Virus record (IMG/VR): IMGVR_UViG_3300013285_000031
Coordinates: 1 to 38,828 of that record
Source: a virus
Reading direction: 5' to 3' (one strand)
DNA length: 38,828 bases
Numbering within the stretch: the stretch's first letter is position 1; each line of letters opens with the position of its first letter. The notes beneath the pieces were generated by a model. That model saw nothing but the letters and a program-made list of their open reading frames with translations. It did not search any database and had not been told where the DNA came from. Shown here piece after piece: positions 1 through 8,056 of this stretch. A program made the translations under genes and the position numbers.

Positions 1-2
1 CA

Positions 3-428
3 GTGACTGCGGTTTCTAAAGCCCTTGGAATTGATGAGGCAGACGTTACAAAAACCATCGAATCTAATAAGCTATCTGCGGAACAAATCACTCAACTTAA
101 ACTAGCAGAACTGGAACTTCAAAAACAAGCGCAAGCAATAGGTCTTAATTTTGAAACACTTGCAGTAGAGGATCGCAAGTCTGCCAGAGATATGCAATCT
201 ACAACAAAATCTTGGGTTCCAGGTACATTGGCCATTGGAATCACCATTGGGTTTTTTGGAATACTATTTGCCTTAATGGTGGGGTACGCCACAAAATCAG
301 ATGAATTAATGATTATGCTTGGATCCTTAGGCACAGCCTGGACCGGCATCATTGGTTTTTACTTTGGTAGTTCTGCAGGTAGCCAACACAAGGATGACCT
401 ACTGTTTAAATCGAGCCCATCAAAATGA
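3..428 (+). CDS. Holin, GTA 3TM-like family (5' end probably cut by window edge)
   Basis: This is a holin that would form lesions in the inner membrane and release the endolysin encoded next. The first possible start in the window is GTG at position 3, but the reading frame is open to the window edge, so the true start may lie upstream. The N-terminal 65 residues are charged and helical and end in a SARDMQ motif typical of GTA-type phage holins. Two hydrophobic segments follow, at about residues 70-94 (W-V-P-G-T-L then GFFGILFALMVGYA) and 101-122, with a GlySer-rich turn and a charged C-terminus. The stop overlaps the endolysin start by 4 bp (ATGA), as expected of a lysis cassette. Family assignment is by motif recognition; whether it acts as a pinholin or a large-hole holin cannot be told. 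Confidence 0.8.
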   Translation: MTAVSKALGIDEADVTKTIESNKLSAEQITQLKLAELELQKQAQAIGLNFETLAVEDRKSARDMQSTTKSWVPGTLAIGITIGFFGILFALMVGYATKSDELMIMLGSLGTAWTGIIGFYFGSSAGSQHKDDLLFKSSPSK

Positions 429-898
429 TGACACCTAACGCGAAAGCCTTCCTAGACATGATTGCCCACTCTGAAATCGGGGCGCCGCTATTGGCTGTCT
501 CTGATAACGGGTACAATGTAATCGTTGGATCAACGCCATCGAAGCCTATCCTATTTGATAGTTATGCAAATCACCCAAACAAACTTGTAAAACTCTCTGC
601 CACACTGTCATCAACCGCGGCGGGTAGGTACCAACTACTGGCCCGGTACTACGAAGCTTACAAATCTGCAATGCATTTGCCAGATTTCTCACCCCAGTCT
701 CAAGATCAAATTGCGTTACGTCAAATTGCTGAGTGTAAAGCTTTTGAAGATATCAACCTTGGCAACTTTGAGAGCGCTGTAAATAAGTGTAGTCGCATCT
801 GGGCTTCACTTCCGGGTGCAAAGTACGGACAACACGTCAACAACATGACGGATCTTAAAAAGGTATACCTAGCATCGGGTGGGGCGTTAATCCAATAA
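425..898 (+). CDS. Endolysin, lambda R-type murein transglycosylase
   Basis: This is a peptidoglycan-cleaving endolysin related to phage lambda R. It would cleave the MurNAc-GlcNAc bond to form 1,6-anhydro products. Visible motifs are KAFLDMIAHSE near the N-terminus, with Glu17 at the position of the lambda catalytic Glu19, then NGYNVIVG, DSYANHPNKLV, AGRYQLL and IWASLPGAKYGQ, all in the lambda order. Its length (157 aa) matches lambda R (158 aa). There is no signal peptide, so export depends on the holin immediately upstream, with which it overlaps by ATGA. This enzyme type implies a Gram-negative host. No spanin gene is recognisable beside it. Confidence 0.93.
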   Translation: MMTPNAKAFLDMIAHSEIGAPLLAVSDNGYNVIVGSTPSKPILFDSYANHPNKLVKLSATLSSTAAGRYQLLARYYEAYKSAMHLPDFSPQSQDQIALRQIAECKAFEDINLGNFESAVNKCSRIWASLPGAKYGQHVNNMTDLKKVYLASGGALIQ

Positions 899-900
899 CT

Positions 901-914
901 TTTGCATTAGTATA
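901..914 (+). promoter_or_regulatory. Phage promoter-like motif, site A (TTTGCATTAGTATA)
   Basis: The 12-base core TGCATTAGTATA (903-914) is shared exactly with two minus-strand sites (near 24509-24520 and 25601-25612) and with one mismatch with 7452-7463. It lies just after the endolysin stop and about 48 nt before the next start codon at 962. It is followed by GATAGGG. No convincing -35 box precedes it. A promoter role is inferred from recurrence and position only. Confidence 0.55.
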
Positions 915-961
915 GATAGGGATTGATCACCCGACAATCATATAACCTCGAGGAAATAATC

Positions 962-1675
962 ATGGACGGCTTTACAAAAATGGTAAAAATGAAGACTGGT
1001 GGTTCAGTCTCAGAAGCGAAAGAAAAATTGTGCTCAGGCGGCGCATCTAAAAAATACAAGACAGGTGGCAAAGTCCATGACGACGAAGCCCAAGATAAAA
1101 TCTTAATTAAGAAGATGATTCTTAAAGAAGACAAAGAAGAGAAGCCGGAGCTTAAGCTTAAAAAAGGTGGCCGAGCAACTAAAGCCGTTGGTACAGTAAA
1201 AAAATTCTCTATAGGCGGAAGCGATGTAGAAAAAGAAAAAAGTAAACCCGCTGGCGAAAAAGACCCAATTGTTAAGGTCAAACCTACAGGTAACAAAAAA
1301 GCTGCAGCGCCTTCAAAAGCAGCGGTTAAGCCGAAAGAGGTAAAGAAATTTGCTGAAGGTGGTGGTACTGGTTCAATTCCTCCGGAGTTATTGGCTCAGA
1401 TTATGTTGGCTCAAAAACTAAAGAACCAACCTTCGATGCAAAATCCGGTACAATCAACTATGGGTAACCCGTTCCAATCTGCGGGTGTTCAACAAGCTCA
1501 ACAACCACAACAACCTCAACAAGCTCCTGTACCAACACCTCCAGAGTTTAATGCGTTCCGTAACTTCCAAGCGCAAAACCCTAACTCTCCTGGTGGCATG
1601 AACCCTGCGGACATTGCAAAACTATTACAATCTCGCCAATTCCAAGGTGCTAGTCGTAACTTTACGGACCGATAA
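962..1675 (+). CDS. Lys/Gly-rich putative virion protein with GG motifs
   Basis: The function is unknown. The start at ATG 962 is chosen because GAGGA lies 8-10 nt upstream; the longer frame from 923 lacks a ribosome binding site. The first ~140 residues are Lys-rich and carry repeated GG motifs (MKTGGSV, YKTGGKV, LKKGGRA, FSIGGSD, FAEGGGT). The C-terminal ~100 residues are Gln/Pro-rich, with a QPQQPQQ tract, and low in predicted order. Similar xxGGxV motifs appear in the 8408 and 12339 gene products, which argues for a virion or ejected protein. It lies between the lysis cassette and the neck genes. An internal DNA-associated protein is possible from its charge. Confidence 0.7.
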   Translation: MDGFTKMVKMKTGGSVSEAKEKLCSGGASKKYKTGGKVHDDEAQDKILIKKMILKEDKEEKPELKLKKGGRATKAVGTVKKFSIGGSDVEKEKSKPAGEKDPIVKVKPTGNKKAAAPSKAAVKPKEVKKFAEGGGTGSIPPELLAQIMLAQKLKNQPSMQNPVQSTMGNPFQSAGVQQAQQPQQPQQAPVPTPPEFNAFRNFQAQNPNSPGGMNPADIAKLLQSRQFQGASRNFTDR

Positions 1676-1680
1676 TAATA

Positions 1681-2760
1681 ATGGCATACTCAGGAACCTA
1701 CGATCAGACACAGATAACAGTCGACCAACTGATATCATATGCGTATCGAGACGCAGGCAAGCAAGCGGAAGAATTGACACCTGAGTACGTTAATGCTGGC
1801 AAGCAAGCATTATTTTATATATTACAAAATTCTGTGAACAGGGGTATTAACCTCTGGTTACAGAAAATCCAAGTACTTGGCCCTAAGGCATTTCAACAAT
1901 CTATGATAATGCCTAAGAACACAGTCGATGTGTTAGAGGCTAATTGGGTCAACGTGGTTGTCCCTCAGATATCTGAGGCCCTACCTCAAGACAATGTAAA
2001 CTCACCTGTGTTGTTCAATCAGACAACAAACGCGAGTTTATCTTTATACGCCACATCTACTCTGGCAAAGAACTATTTTGGTGCTAGTTACACTCAGGCA
2101 ACTCGAATATTTTATGTGGGATTTAATGCTTACTCTCCAGTGGGATCAACATCATACTCACTGGACCTAGAGACTAGCTCCGATGGTATCACATGGACAT
2201 ACGCGCAATCATTAGATACAGTAACATTAGCAGACCAAGAATGGTCGTATGCTAGTGTAAACTCAACACAGTTTTTTAACTTTTACCGACTTAAAAACAG
2301 AGACACAGCAAATGTGTTCAGCATTAGGGCAATTCAATTTGCGCAGAGTACACAAGTAATCCCCTTGGCACGATTAAATCGTACAGATTACTTTAACTTA
2401 CCAAACAAACAATTCCCAGGCGCTAGGTCTCTGCAGTATTGGTTTAACCGCCAAATTACTCCAGAGATTAACTTCTGGCCAATTCCAAATTCAAACTTCC
2501 TAATATTTCAGTTTATTTTAGAGCTACAACCGCAGGACGTTGGGTCACTGACCAACTCTCTGTATTTGCCAGATCGCTGGGTGCCCTACATTCAAGCCGC
2601 GTTGTCCCACAAACTATCACTTCAATTACCTGGCACCGATATAAACCGTGTGATGTATTTAGAAAAGGTTGCCATGGACCTACGAGAACAAGCGGAAACA
2701 GAAGACAGAGATAAGAGCGGAATATACTTTTCTCCGAACATATCATATTATACTAGATAG
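1681..2760 (+). CDS. Virion structural protein, head-tail/tail region
   Basis: This 359-residue protein resembles structural proteins of aquatic podovirus-like phages. The N-terminal region (about 1-115) is helical and includes TVDQLISYAYRDAG, EYVNAGKQALFYILQN and GINLWL, a pattern common to neck and adaptor proteins. The middle region (about 120-220) is beta-rich with a discoidin-like look (SLDLETSSDGITWT, FFNFYRLKNRD). The C-terminal region ends with a helical segment (LPDRWVPYIQAALSHKLS). The order, just before an adaptor-like gene and a tail-hub-like gene, supports a role at the head-tail junction. The exact role is inferred; no enzyme motif is visible. Confidence 0.7.
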   Translation: MAYSGTYDQTQITVDQLISYAYRDAGKQAEELTPEYVNAGKQALFYILQNSVNRGINLWLQKIQVLGPKAFQQSMIMPKNTVDVLEANWVNVVVPQISEALPQDNVNSPVLFNQTTNASLSLYATSTLAKNYFGASYTQATRIFYVGFNAYSPVGSTSYSLDLETSSDGITWTYAQSLDTVTLADQEWSYASVNSTQFFNFYRLKNRDTANVFSIRAIQFAQSTQVIPLARLNRTDYFNLPNKQFPGARSLQYWFNRQITPEINFWPIPNSNFLIFQFILELQPQDVGSLTNSLYLPDRWVPYIQAALSHKLSLQLPGTDINRVMYLEKVAMDLREQAETEDRDKSGIYFSPNISYYTR

Positions 2761-2777
2761 TGTGTTATAATATAAAA

Positions 2778-2922
2778 ATGAATATATACTACGTATATCA
2801 GCATATTAGATTGGATACCGAAGAATGTGGCCGCTGGATTTAAACAAAGTTCTGTATCTGATTGCATTTTAAAAAAACAAACATCCCATAAGGGTTATAT
2901 ATTTATTAGGATTGAGGAATGA
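2778..2922 (+). pseudogene. Remnant of a homing endonuclease (N-terminus and NUMOD1-like C-terminus only)
   Basis: The gap between two structural genes holds two short coding fragments in different frames. The first, from ATG 2778, reads MNIYYVYQHIRLDTEE, the typical opening of phage GIY-YIG or HNH homing endonucleases. After about position 2825 the frame shifts by one, and the second fragment reads VAAGFKQSSVSDCI followed by KGYIFIRIEE and TGA at 2920-2922. That is the usual form of a C-terminal NUMOD1 helix-turn-helix. The nuclease core is missing. The remnant stop overlaps the next gene's ATG (2919) as ATGA, so the fragment may still couple translation. The family call rests on motif recognition. 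Confidence 0.7.
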
Positions 2923-3539
2923 GCGGAGCTTACCAACAAACATACGATAATTTAATCGCCGATGTAATTGCTTACATGGAGCGTACTGACGTAGACTTTA
3001 TCAATCAAATACCAAGCCTAATTGGTTTGGCAGAGTCTGCAATCGCTGCAGAGCTCAAGACGTACTTACAAATGACCGTGGTAGAGACAAGCCTTAGCGC
3101 CAATCAAACGGTCCTTCAGAAGCCTGCCAGATGGCGCAAAACAGTATCTATGAAGATCAATGGGCAACCAGTTCTTTTACGGTCTCAAGATTATGTATCA
3201 ATGTACCAATCTGAGTCTACTGCAGGAACTCCTCTGTATTATGCAGAGTATGACTACAACAATTGGGCCATAGCTCCGAAGGCGAGTGCATCCTTTCCAG
3301 TTGAGATTATTTACTATAGTCAAATTCAACCATTGGACACATCCAATCAACAAAATCTATTCACTAGAGAGTGCCCTCAGGCCATGTTGTTTGGAACACT
3401 GCTCCAAGCGCAGGGGTATTTAAAAGCAATCGAAAAGCTCCCAGTGTGGAAAGGATATTACACCGATGCCTTGGCCGCGTTGAAAAAAGAAGACAACTCT
3501 CGTCGAATCGACAGAAATACTACAATTCAGGAACCATAA
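2919..3539 (+). CDS. Head-to-tail adaptor protein (P22 gp4/SU10 adaptor-like)
   Basis: This is a probable adaptor ring protein linking the portal to the tail. It is 206 residues long. The N-terminal helical part (TYDNLIADVIAYMERTD, IPSLIGLAESAIAAEL) is followed by a beta region (PARWRKTVSMKI, PLYYAEYDYNNWAIAPK) and a C-terminal helix (GYYTDALAALKKED). This order is typical of the phage adaptor family found in SU10 and related podoviruses. The ATG overlaps the stop of the homing endonuclease remnant. The tail fibre gene follows 3 bp after its stop. Confidence 0.72.
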   Translation: MSGAYQQTYDNLIADVIAYMERTDVDFINQIPSLIGLAESAIAAELKTYLQMTVVETSLSANQTVLQKPARWRKTVSMKINGQPVLLRSQDYVSMYQSESTAGTPLYYAEYDYNNWAIAPKASASFPVEIIYYSQIQPLDTSNQQNLFTRECPQAMLFGTLLQAQGYLKAIEKLPVWKGYYTDALAALKKEDNSRRIDRNTTIQEP

Positions 3540-3542
3540 TAA

Positions 3543-4826
3543 ATGTCAACATTCGTATCCCCATTTACCGGAAACGTAATAGTCCCTACAGACGTATCAT
3601 ATTACGCCCTGAGTTTTTCATCTGCTACGTCGCTGTTCTGGCCTTCAGTAGTGAACCCAACTCAAGTGCCTCTGTCCCGTATCATGGACTGTGTGGCATC
3701 AACCACAGGACTTATTATCACACTCCCAGAGGGTGATCAGGGCGCCAATGGGTCAGACACTCTTATCCGTAACCAAGGCTTAAACCCATTCACTGTACAA
3801 GCCCTAGGAGGCTCTCAGTCAGTAACAGTAGCCGCAGGTGTGTCTAAGTACTTCTATTTGACAGATAACACCACGACAGCGGGCACTTGGAATAACCTAA
3901 CATTTGGTACTGGTACATCTTACGCAGACGCGGCCACACTAGCAGGTGCTGGGTTGACAACTACCTCTGCGGGTAAATTGGCAACTACGGGACTTATTGT
4001 TTCGATATCAACCCCTCCAACTATTACAGACGCAAGTCGCGCAACAACCTTTGTGTGGACAGGCGGTGCAGGTAATCTTAGCCTACCGGTGTACTCATCT
4101 ATTACTAACGGGTGGTATATCAGTTTTAGAAACAGTGGATCTGGTACGTTGACAATATCCCCGGTATCTCCAGCAACTATTAATGGTTCGGGTAGTATTG
4201 TTACTAACCCAGGAGATTCAGGTATTATCCTGTTTGATTCTGCATCCAATAACTTTTTTACAGTAGGTTGGTACGCACCAACCAATGTAACATTCTCTTC
4301 AGCATCTTACGATGTTGATAGTATTGTTGGTTCTAGTTTTAGTCTGGTATCTGGGGCCCCGATCTTACAAACGTATTTAGCATTGTCCGGAGCAAGATCA
4401 ACAAATTTAACTATTACATTACCAAATATTACTCAATTGTATGGTCTGATTAATAATACCAATCAGTCCGGGTATAACTTAGTTTTTCAAATCTCTGGTA
4501 GTTCTTTTGGTAGTTATACTTTAGCCGCAGGAAACGTGGCCACCGTCATCACAGATAACGGAGTAATCTTTGTTGTCACCCAGACAACAGCGTCAACCAC
4601 TTTTAACGCGGGAAATGGCACTGAAGCAACCCCATCATATTATTTCAGTAGTTCCAGTAATACCGGAATGTATTCTCCAAATACTAATGTCTTGGGATTC
4701 TCTTCAAATGGGCATTTAACTTTGACAGTGGATGGTACTTCGTATTCAGGGTCCAACCCACTTACTTTAAAATTAAGCACCACGGGCACATTCACTGCGG
4801 GGTTAATCTCTGGTGGTACGTTCTAA
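3543..4826 (+). CDS. Tail fibre / receptor-binding protein
   Basis: This is a probable tail fibre or spike subunit of 427 aa. It is rich in Ser, Thr, Gly and Asn, with beta-strand repeats throughout. Near the C-terminus the segment GNGTEATPSYYFSSSSNTGM followed by YSPNTNVLGFSSNG is the repeat unit widely seen in phage fibres (xPSxxFxxxxNTGMYxPxxxxLGFxxxG). A collagen-like or chaperone domain is not seen. The stop is directly followed by the next ATG (0 bp). Host specificity would lie mainly in the middle and C-terminal part. Confidence 0.78.
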   Translation: MSTFVSPFTGNVIVPTDVSYYALSFSSATSLFWPSVVNPTQVPLSRIMDCVASTTGLIITLPEGDQGANGSDTLIRNQGLNPFTVQALGGSQSVTVAAGVSKYFYLTDNTTTAGTWNNLTFGTGTSYADAATLAGAGLTTTSAGKLATTGLIVSISTPPTITDASRATTFVWTGGAGNLSLPVYSSITNGWYISFRNSGSGTLTISPVSPATINGSGSIVTNPGDSGIILFDSASNNFFTVGWYAPTNVTFSSASYDVDSIVGSSFSLVSGAPILQTYLALSGARSTNLTITLPNITQLYGLINNTNQSGYNLVFQISGSSFGSYTLAAGNVATVITDNGVIFVVTQTTASTTFNAGNGTEATPSYYFSSSSNTGMYSPNTNVLGFSSNGHLTLTVDGTSYSGSNPLTLKLSTTGTFTAGLISGGTF

Positions 4827-7169
4827 ATGGCTGGTGAAGACCAACAATACAGTCAGATCTTTTCTCTAAACGTCCAACCTGGAATTAAACGGGATGGCAC
4901 CATGTTTGAGGCTCGAGAGTATTCAGATGGTGTGTGGTGTAGGTTCCAACGTGGCGTCCCTAAAAAAATGGGAGGGTACTCTACGGCTTTCAATACCTTT
5001 AATGGCATCCCTAGAGGGATGTCTACAGGGTCTGCAAATGGGGTGAACTATGTATTCGCCGGAAACGCAATTGGCATGGATGTATTTGAAACTAACCAGT
5101 ATCTCGGTTTCGGTGCGGGCCCTTACTTGGCTAACATCAATAAGGGATACTCTCCGTACACTGTAGCAAGCTCTACGACATACAATTTTACCATCTCGAG
5201 CACTACAAACCTCACCAGTATTTTTAGTACTGGCATGCCCGTAGTGTTTAGTCAAACCCCTACGGCAACAGTTTACACAGTGTTAAGCTCAACATTCACG
5301 GCACCCAGCACAAATGTGGTTACGTTTTCGGTCACTTTGCCCGTGTCAATTACTACAGTTTATTTAGCCAAGTATCAGTTCTCTCCGAGCCCAAGATTAC
5401 TCTGGCAGTTCGACTACCAGTACTCTTCTGTAGGCGCTGCCATGAACGTACTGGCGCACCCAGGAATTAACCTATATGATATAGATAATGGTGTTCAGAG
5501 TCAAGTTTACACTGCTCAACTTGTACCCAATACCAATAACCAGTGGGAATTCACGGGGCTTGCTGATACGAGTGGTACAGCACCAACACACCAAGCCGTT
5601 GCGGCTAGTGGTGGTGTTGTTGTATTACATCCCTTTATTTTTGTGTACGGAGCCAATGGTTTTATTGCAAACAACAACGTGAGCTCAATCTACGCGGACC
5701 GAAACCTATCCGACTGGAATGGACCCCTAGCAAATCAGACCAACGTGGCCGCGGGTAAAATTGTTTTTGCACTCCCTATCCGTGGCGGTACAAGCTCTCC
5801 GTCAGGTCTATTTTGGGCTACCGACAGTTTGATCCGGGTGTCCTTTGTAAATAGCGCACCTATATATTGGCAGTATGATATTGTTGCTAGTAATACATCT
5901 ATTATGTCCTCTAGGTCCGTTGTTGAGATGGATGGTGTATTTTATTGGTTGGGTGTTGACAGGTTCTACCTGTACAACGGTGTCGTGCAAGTGCTCCCGA
6001 ATGATAAGAATTTAAACTGGATGCTTGACAACATCAACTTTGACGAGCGCCAAAAGGTGTGGGCAACTAAAGTCCCTAAGTACAATGAGATCTGGTTCTT
6101 CTACCCTAGGGGTACCGAGACGGAGTGTACTGACGCCATCATCTACAATGTAAAAGATAAGATCTGGTATGACGCAGGTCAGGCTGAGGGCGCTAGACGG
6201 TCCTGTGGATTCACCACACAGATTTTCCGGACACCTGTCTGGGCAGGTTGGGACTTCAACATCACTTACAGTTTACCATTTACTATAGTGGCAACACCTG
6301 CGGGGATGACGGCGCCAACGTCTTCACAGTTCTATTTGGCGGGTAATGAGTCTATTAGGTTTGCCCCAGGAAGCTACTTAAAATTAAGTAAAGATGATAC
6401 GGCTACTATTTATCAAGTTGCTTCGGCGCCTGCTATTTACGCACAATCTTCCGCGTTCCCTGTACTAAGCCAAGGGGTCAGTACTATTACCCTTGCAGGC
6501 AATCAAACTGGTACTTTTATCGTTGGCAAGGCTGTAGTCTTTGCTGACTCCCCAGTATCCCTTATTTATAAAGTATTGACATCTAGCTACACTAGCCCCA
6601 ACACACTAGTTACTTTTACTACAACTATTCCTACAGCGGTCACGACGGCTTATATTCGCAGTATCAAGAATGTAACCCTAGTTACAACTACCGCCCCAAT
6701 GGTTACGTTTGTGGACCCAATATATGTCCCAATAGCTACCGTGGGCTCCCCAGTATTTGCTGTCACTGGAGGTACCTCAATCTGGCAACACGAGGCTGGG
6801 CTTAATAAGGTCACAGTGAACGATGAGAACGCGGTATACTCTAGCTTCACTACATGTGACATCAGTTGGGTTGGGGGTACGCCATCTGAAGACTCCAGTC
6901 CGGGGATTAACCGTCGTATGCATTTGACTAGGTTAGAGCCTGACTTTGTTCAAACTGGAGACATTTATATGACTGTTTTAGGTCGTAAATTTGCTCGAGG
7001 AAATACTGAGAACTCACAAGTATACACCATTACGCCAGAGACTGAGAAAGTAGACCTCAGATTAGAATACCGCGAGCTACGCCTGCAATTTGAATCTAAT
7101 GACGTCGACGGAAACTATGAGCTAGGTCGTACACTGATCACCGCTGAATTCGGGGATCAAAGACCTTAG
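4827..7169 (+). CDS. Tail hub/nozzle-type structural protein (P22 gp10-like)
   Basis: This is a large beta-rich tail protein of 780 aa. The N-terminus contains NVQPGIKRDGTMFEAREY and DGVWCRFQRGVPKKMGGY, the signature of the family often annotated as packaged-DNA stabilisation or nozzle proteins. A propeller-like core (for example VVVLHPFIFVYGANG, LSDWNGP, GVFYWLGVDRFYLYNG, KYNEIWFFYPRG) runs to about residue 470. It is interrupted by two related Thr/Ser-rich insert segments at about 115-180 and 525-620. The C-terminus (YTITPETEKVDLRLEYRELR) is typical of the family. It starts directly after the fibre stop. A tail nozzle role is inferred from similarity. Confidence 0.72.
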   Translation: MAGEDQQYSQIFSLNVQPGIKRDGTMFEAREYSDGVWCRFQRGVPKKMGGYSTAFNTFNGIPRGMSTGSANGVNYVFAGNAIGMDVFETNQYLGFGAGPYLANINKGYSPYTVASSTTYNFTISSTTNLTSIFSTGMPVVFSQTPTATVYTVLSSTFTAPSTNVVTFSVTLPVSITTVYLAKYQFSPSPRLLWQFDYQYSSVGAAMNVLAHPGINLYDIDNGVQSQVYTAQLVPNTNNQWEFTGLADTSGTAPTHQAVAASGGVVVLHPFIFVYGANGFIANNNVSSIYADRNLSDWNGPLANQTNVAAGKIVFALPIRGGTSSPSGLFWATDSLIRVSFVNSAPIYWQYDIVASNTSIMSSRSVVEMDGVFYWLGVDRFYLYNGVVQVLPNDKNLNWMLDNINFDERQKVWATKVPKYNEIWFFYPRGTETECTDAIIYNVKDKIWYDAGQAEGARRSCGFTTQIFRTPVWAGWDFNITYSLPFTIVATPAGMTAPTSSQFYLAGNESIRFAPGSYLKLSKDDTATIYQVASAPAIYAQSSAFPVLSQGVSTITLAGNQTGTFIVGKAVVFADSPVSLIYKVLTSSYTSPNTLVTFTTTIPTAVTTAYIRSIKNVTLVTTTAPMVTFVDPIYVPIATVGSPVFAVTGGTSIWQHEAGLNKVTVNDENAVYSSFTTCDISWVGGTPSEDSSPGINRRMHLTRLEPDFVQTGDIYMTVLGRKFARGNTENSQVYTITPETEKVDLRLEYRELRLQFESNDVDGNYELGRTLITAEFGDQRP

Positions 7170-7170
7170 C

Positions 7171-7431
7171 ATGGCAGGAAAGTTTCAACAGTTTTTTCCA
7201 TTCCTGCCTGACCATAGTACTTGGGAGAACTTTAACGGCAACTTGGTGTTGTATTATGCCGCGGAGGGAATACCTTACACGATTGAAACAGAGTGGAAGA
7301 CAACCGCCAAGAACGTCACGCAGTCAGCTAGATTTTCTGGGTATCTTGTGTCTGACCCGGAATTGTTCTCAAGCTGGCAGGATTGGGCCAGAGAGTTCGG
7401 GTTAATTATTAACGGAAAGCCTACCCACTAG
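7171..7431 (+). CDS. Small conserved phage protein, probably virion-associated
   Basis: This is an 86-residue protein of unknown function. It begins 1 bp after the stop of the tail hub gene and stops just before the inverted repeat at 7438. The sequence is rich in aromatic residues (FQQFFPFLPDHSTWENFNGN, WQDWAREFG) with no membrane segment or signal peptide. Coupling to structural genes suggests a minor tail component or tail assembly factor. Confidence 0.6.
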   Translation: MAGKFQQFFPFLPDHSTWENFNGNLVLYYAAEGIPYTIETEWKTTAKNVTQSARFSGYLVSDPELFSSWQDWAREFGLIINGKPTH

Positions 7432-7437
7432 GGCGCA

Positions 7438-7474
7438 TATCATCTAATTATTGTATTAGTATAATTAGATGATA
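7438..7474 (+). promoter_or_regulatory. Inverted repeat containing promoter-like motif, site B
   Basis: A perfect 14-bp inverted repeat (arms 7438-7451 and 7461-7474, 9-nt loop) contains TTGTATTAGTATA (7451-7463), the motif also found at 901, 24509 and 25601. The right arm includes the ATG (7469-7471) of the hydroxylase gene, and there is no Shine-Dalgarno sequence. RNA read through from upstream would fold and hide this start codon. If TTAGTATA is used as a -10 element, transcripts would begin at or very near the ATG. Both statements about function are inference. Confidence 0.6.
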
Positions 7475-8056
7475 ATAGAATCTTTTAACAGAATTGCCAC
7501 AGACTTCGACGTTGTGCCACTACAGGTGGCTCTAAAACGTCAGCCGAAGCTCTTTGGTAAGTTTAATTTGCGGGCCGAGGGATACTCCTCACCGCATTCA
7601 AAAATGACCGATATATGGGTCAGATACAACGACGCTACTAAGTATTTAGAAGCCCAAGATTTTACGGGATTTAATGACGAGCATGATAGCGTGTGGTATC
7701 CTTCTTATTATTCACTCCCACAAATACGAGACATTGTTTTTAAATTAATGGCCTTGGTTGAGGGAGAGAGGTTAGGTGCAGTCCTGATCACTAAATTACC
7801 CCCAGGTGGCAGAATTGAAAAACATGTCGATAGTAGCTGGCATGCGGGATATTACGATAAATATTATATCCCGATCCAAAACGCTGAAGGCTCTACATTT
7901 AACTTTGAGGACGGTGTGATTGCCCCCAAGTTAGGTGAGGTCTACTGGTTCGATAACTCAGTGACTCACTGGGTCGAAAACAATAGTGACGAAGACAGAA
8001 TATCTTTAATCATCTGCATTAAGTCAGATAAAGTAAAAGGTGCAGGCAGATATTGA
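7469..8056 (+). CDS. Aspartyl/asparaginyl beta-hydroxylase family dioxygenase
   Basis: This is a 2-oxoglutarate/Fe(II)-dependent dioxygenase of the AspH family, expected to hydroxylate Asp, Asn or Pro residues in a protein substrate. The double-stranded beta-helix signatures are visible: LPPGGRIEKHVD with His119 and Asp121, then VTHWVENNS with His167, and EDRISLII with Arg177. The His-to-Arg spacing of 10 residues matches AspH. The length (195 aa) fits a bare catalytic domain without a signal or membrane anchor. It has no ribosome binding site and starts inside an inverted repeat with a promoter-like motif. It overlaps the following cupin gene by 4 bp, so the two probably act together. The substrate is unknown; it could be a virion or a host protein. 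Confidence 0.82.
   Translation: MIIESFNRIATDFDVVPLQVALKRQPKLFGKFNLRAEGYSSPHSKMTDIWVRYNDATKYLEAQDFTGFNDEHDSVWYPSYYSLPQIRDIVFKLMALVEGERLGAVLITKLPPGGRIEKHVDSSWHAGYYDKYYIPIQNAEGSTFNFEDGVIAPKLGEVYWFDNSVTHWVENNSDEDRISLIICIKSDKVKGAGRY

Noticed and set aside
923-961. Longer start for the Lys/Gly-rich virion gene
   Set aside because: ATT/ATC-type starts lack a binding site; ATG 962 follows GAGGA at good spacing.
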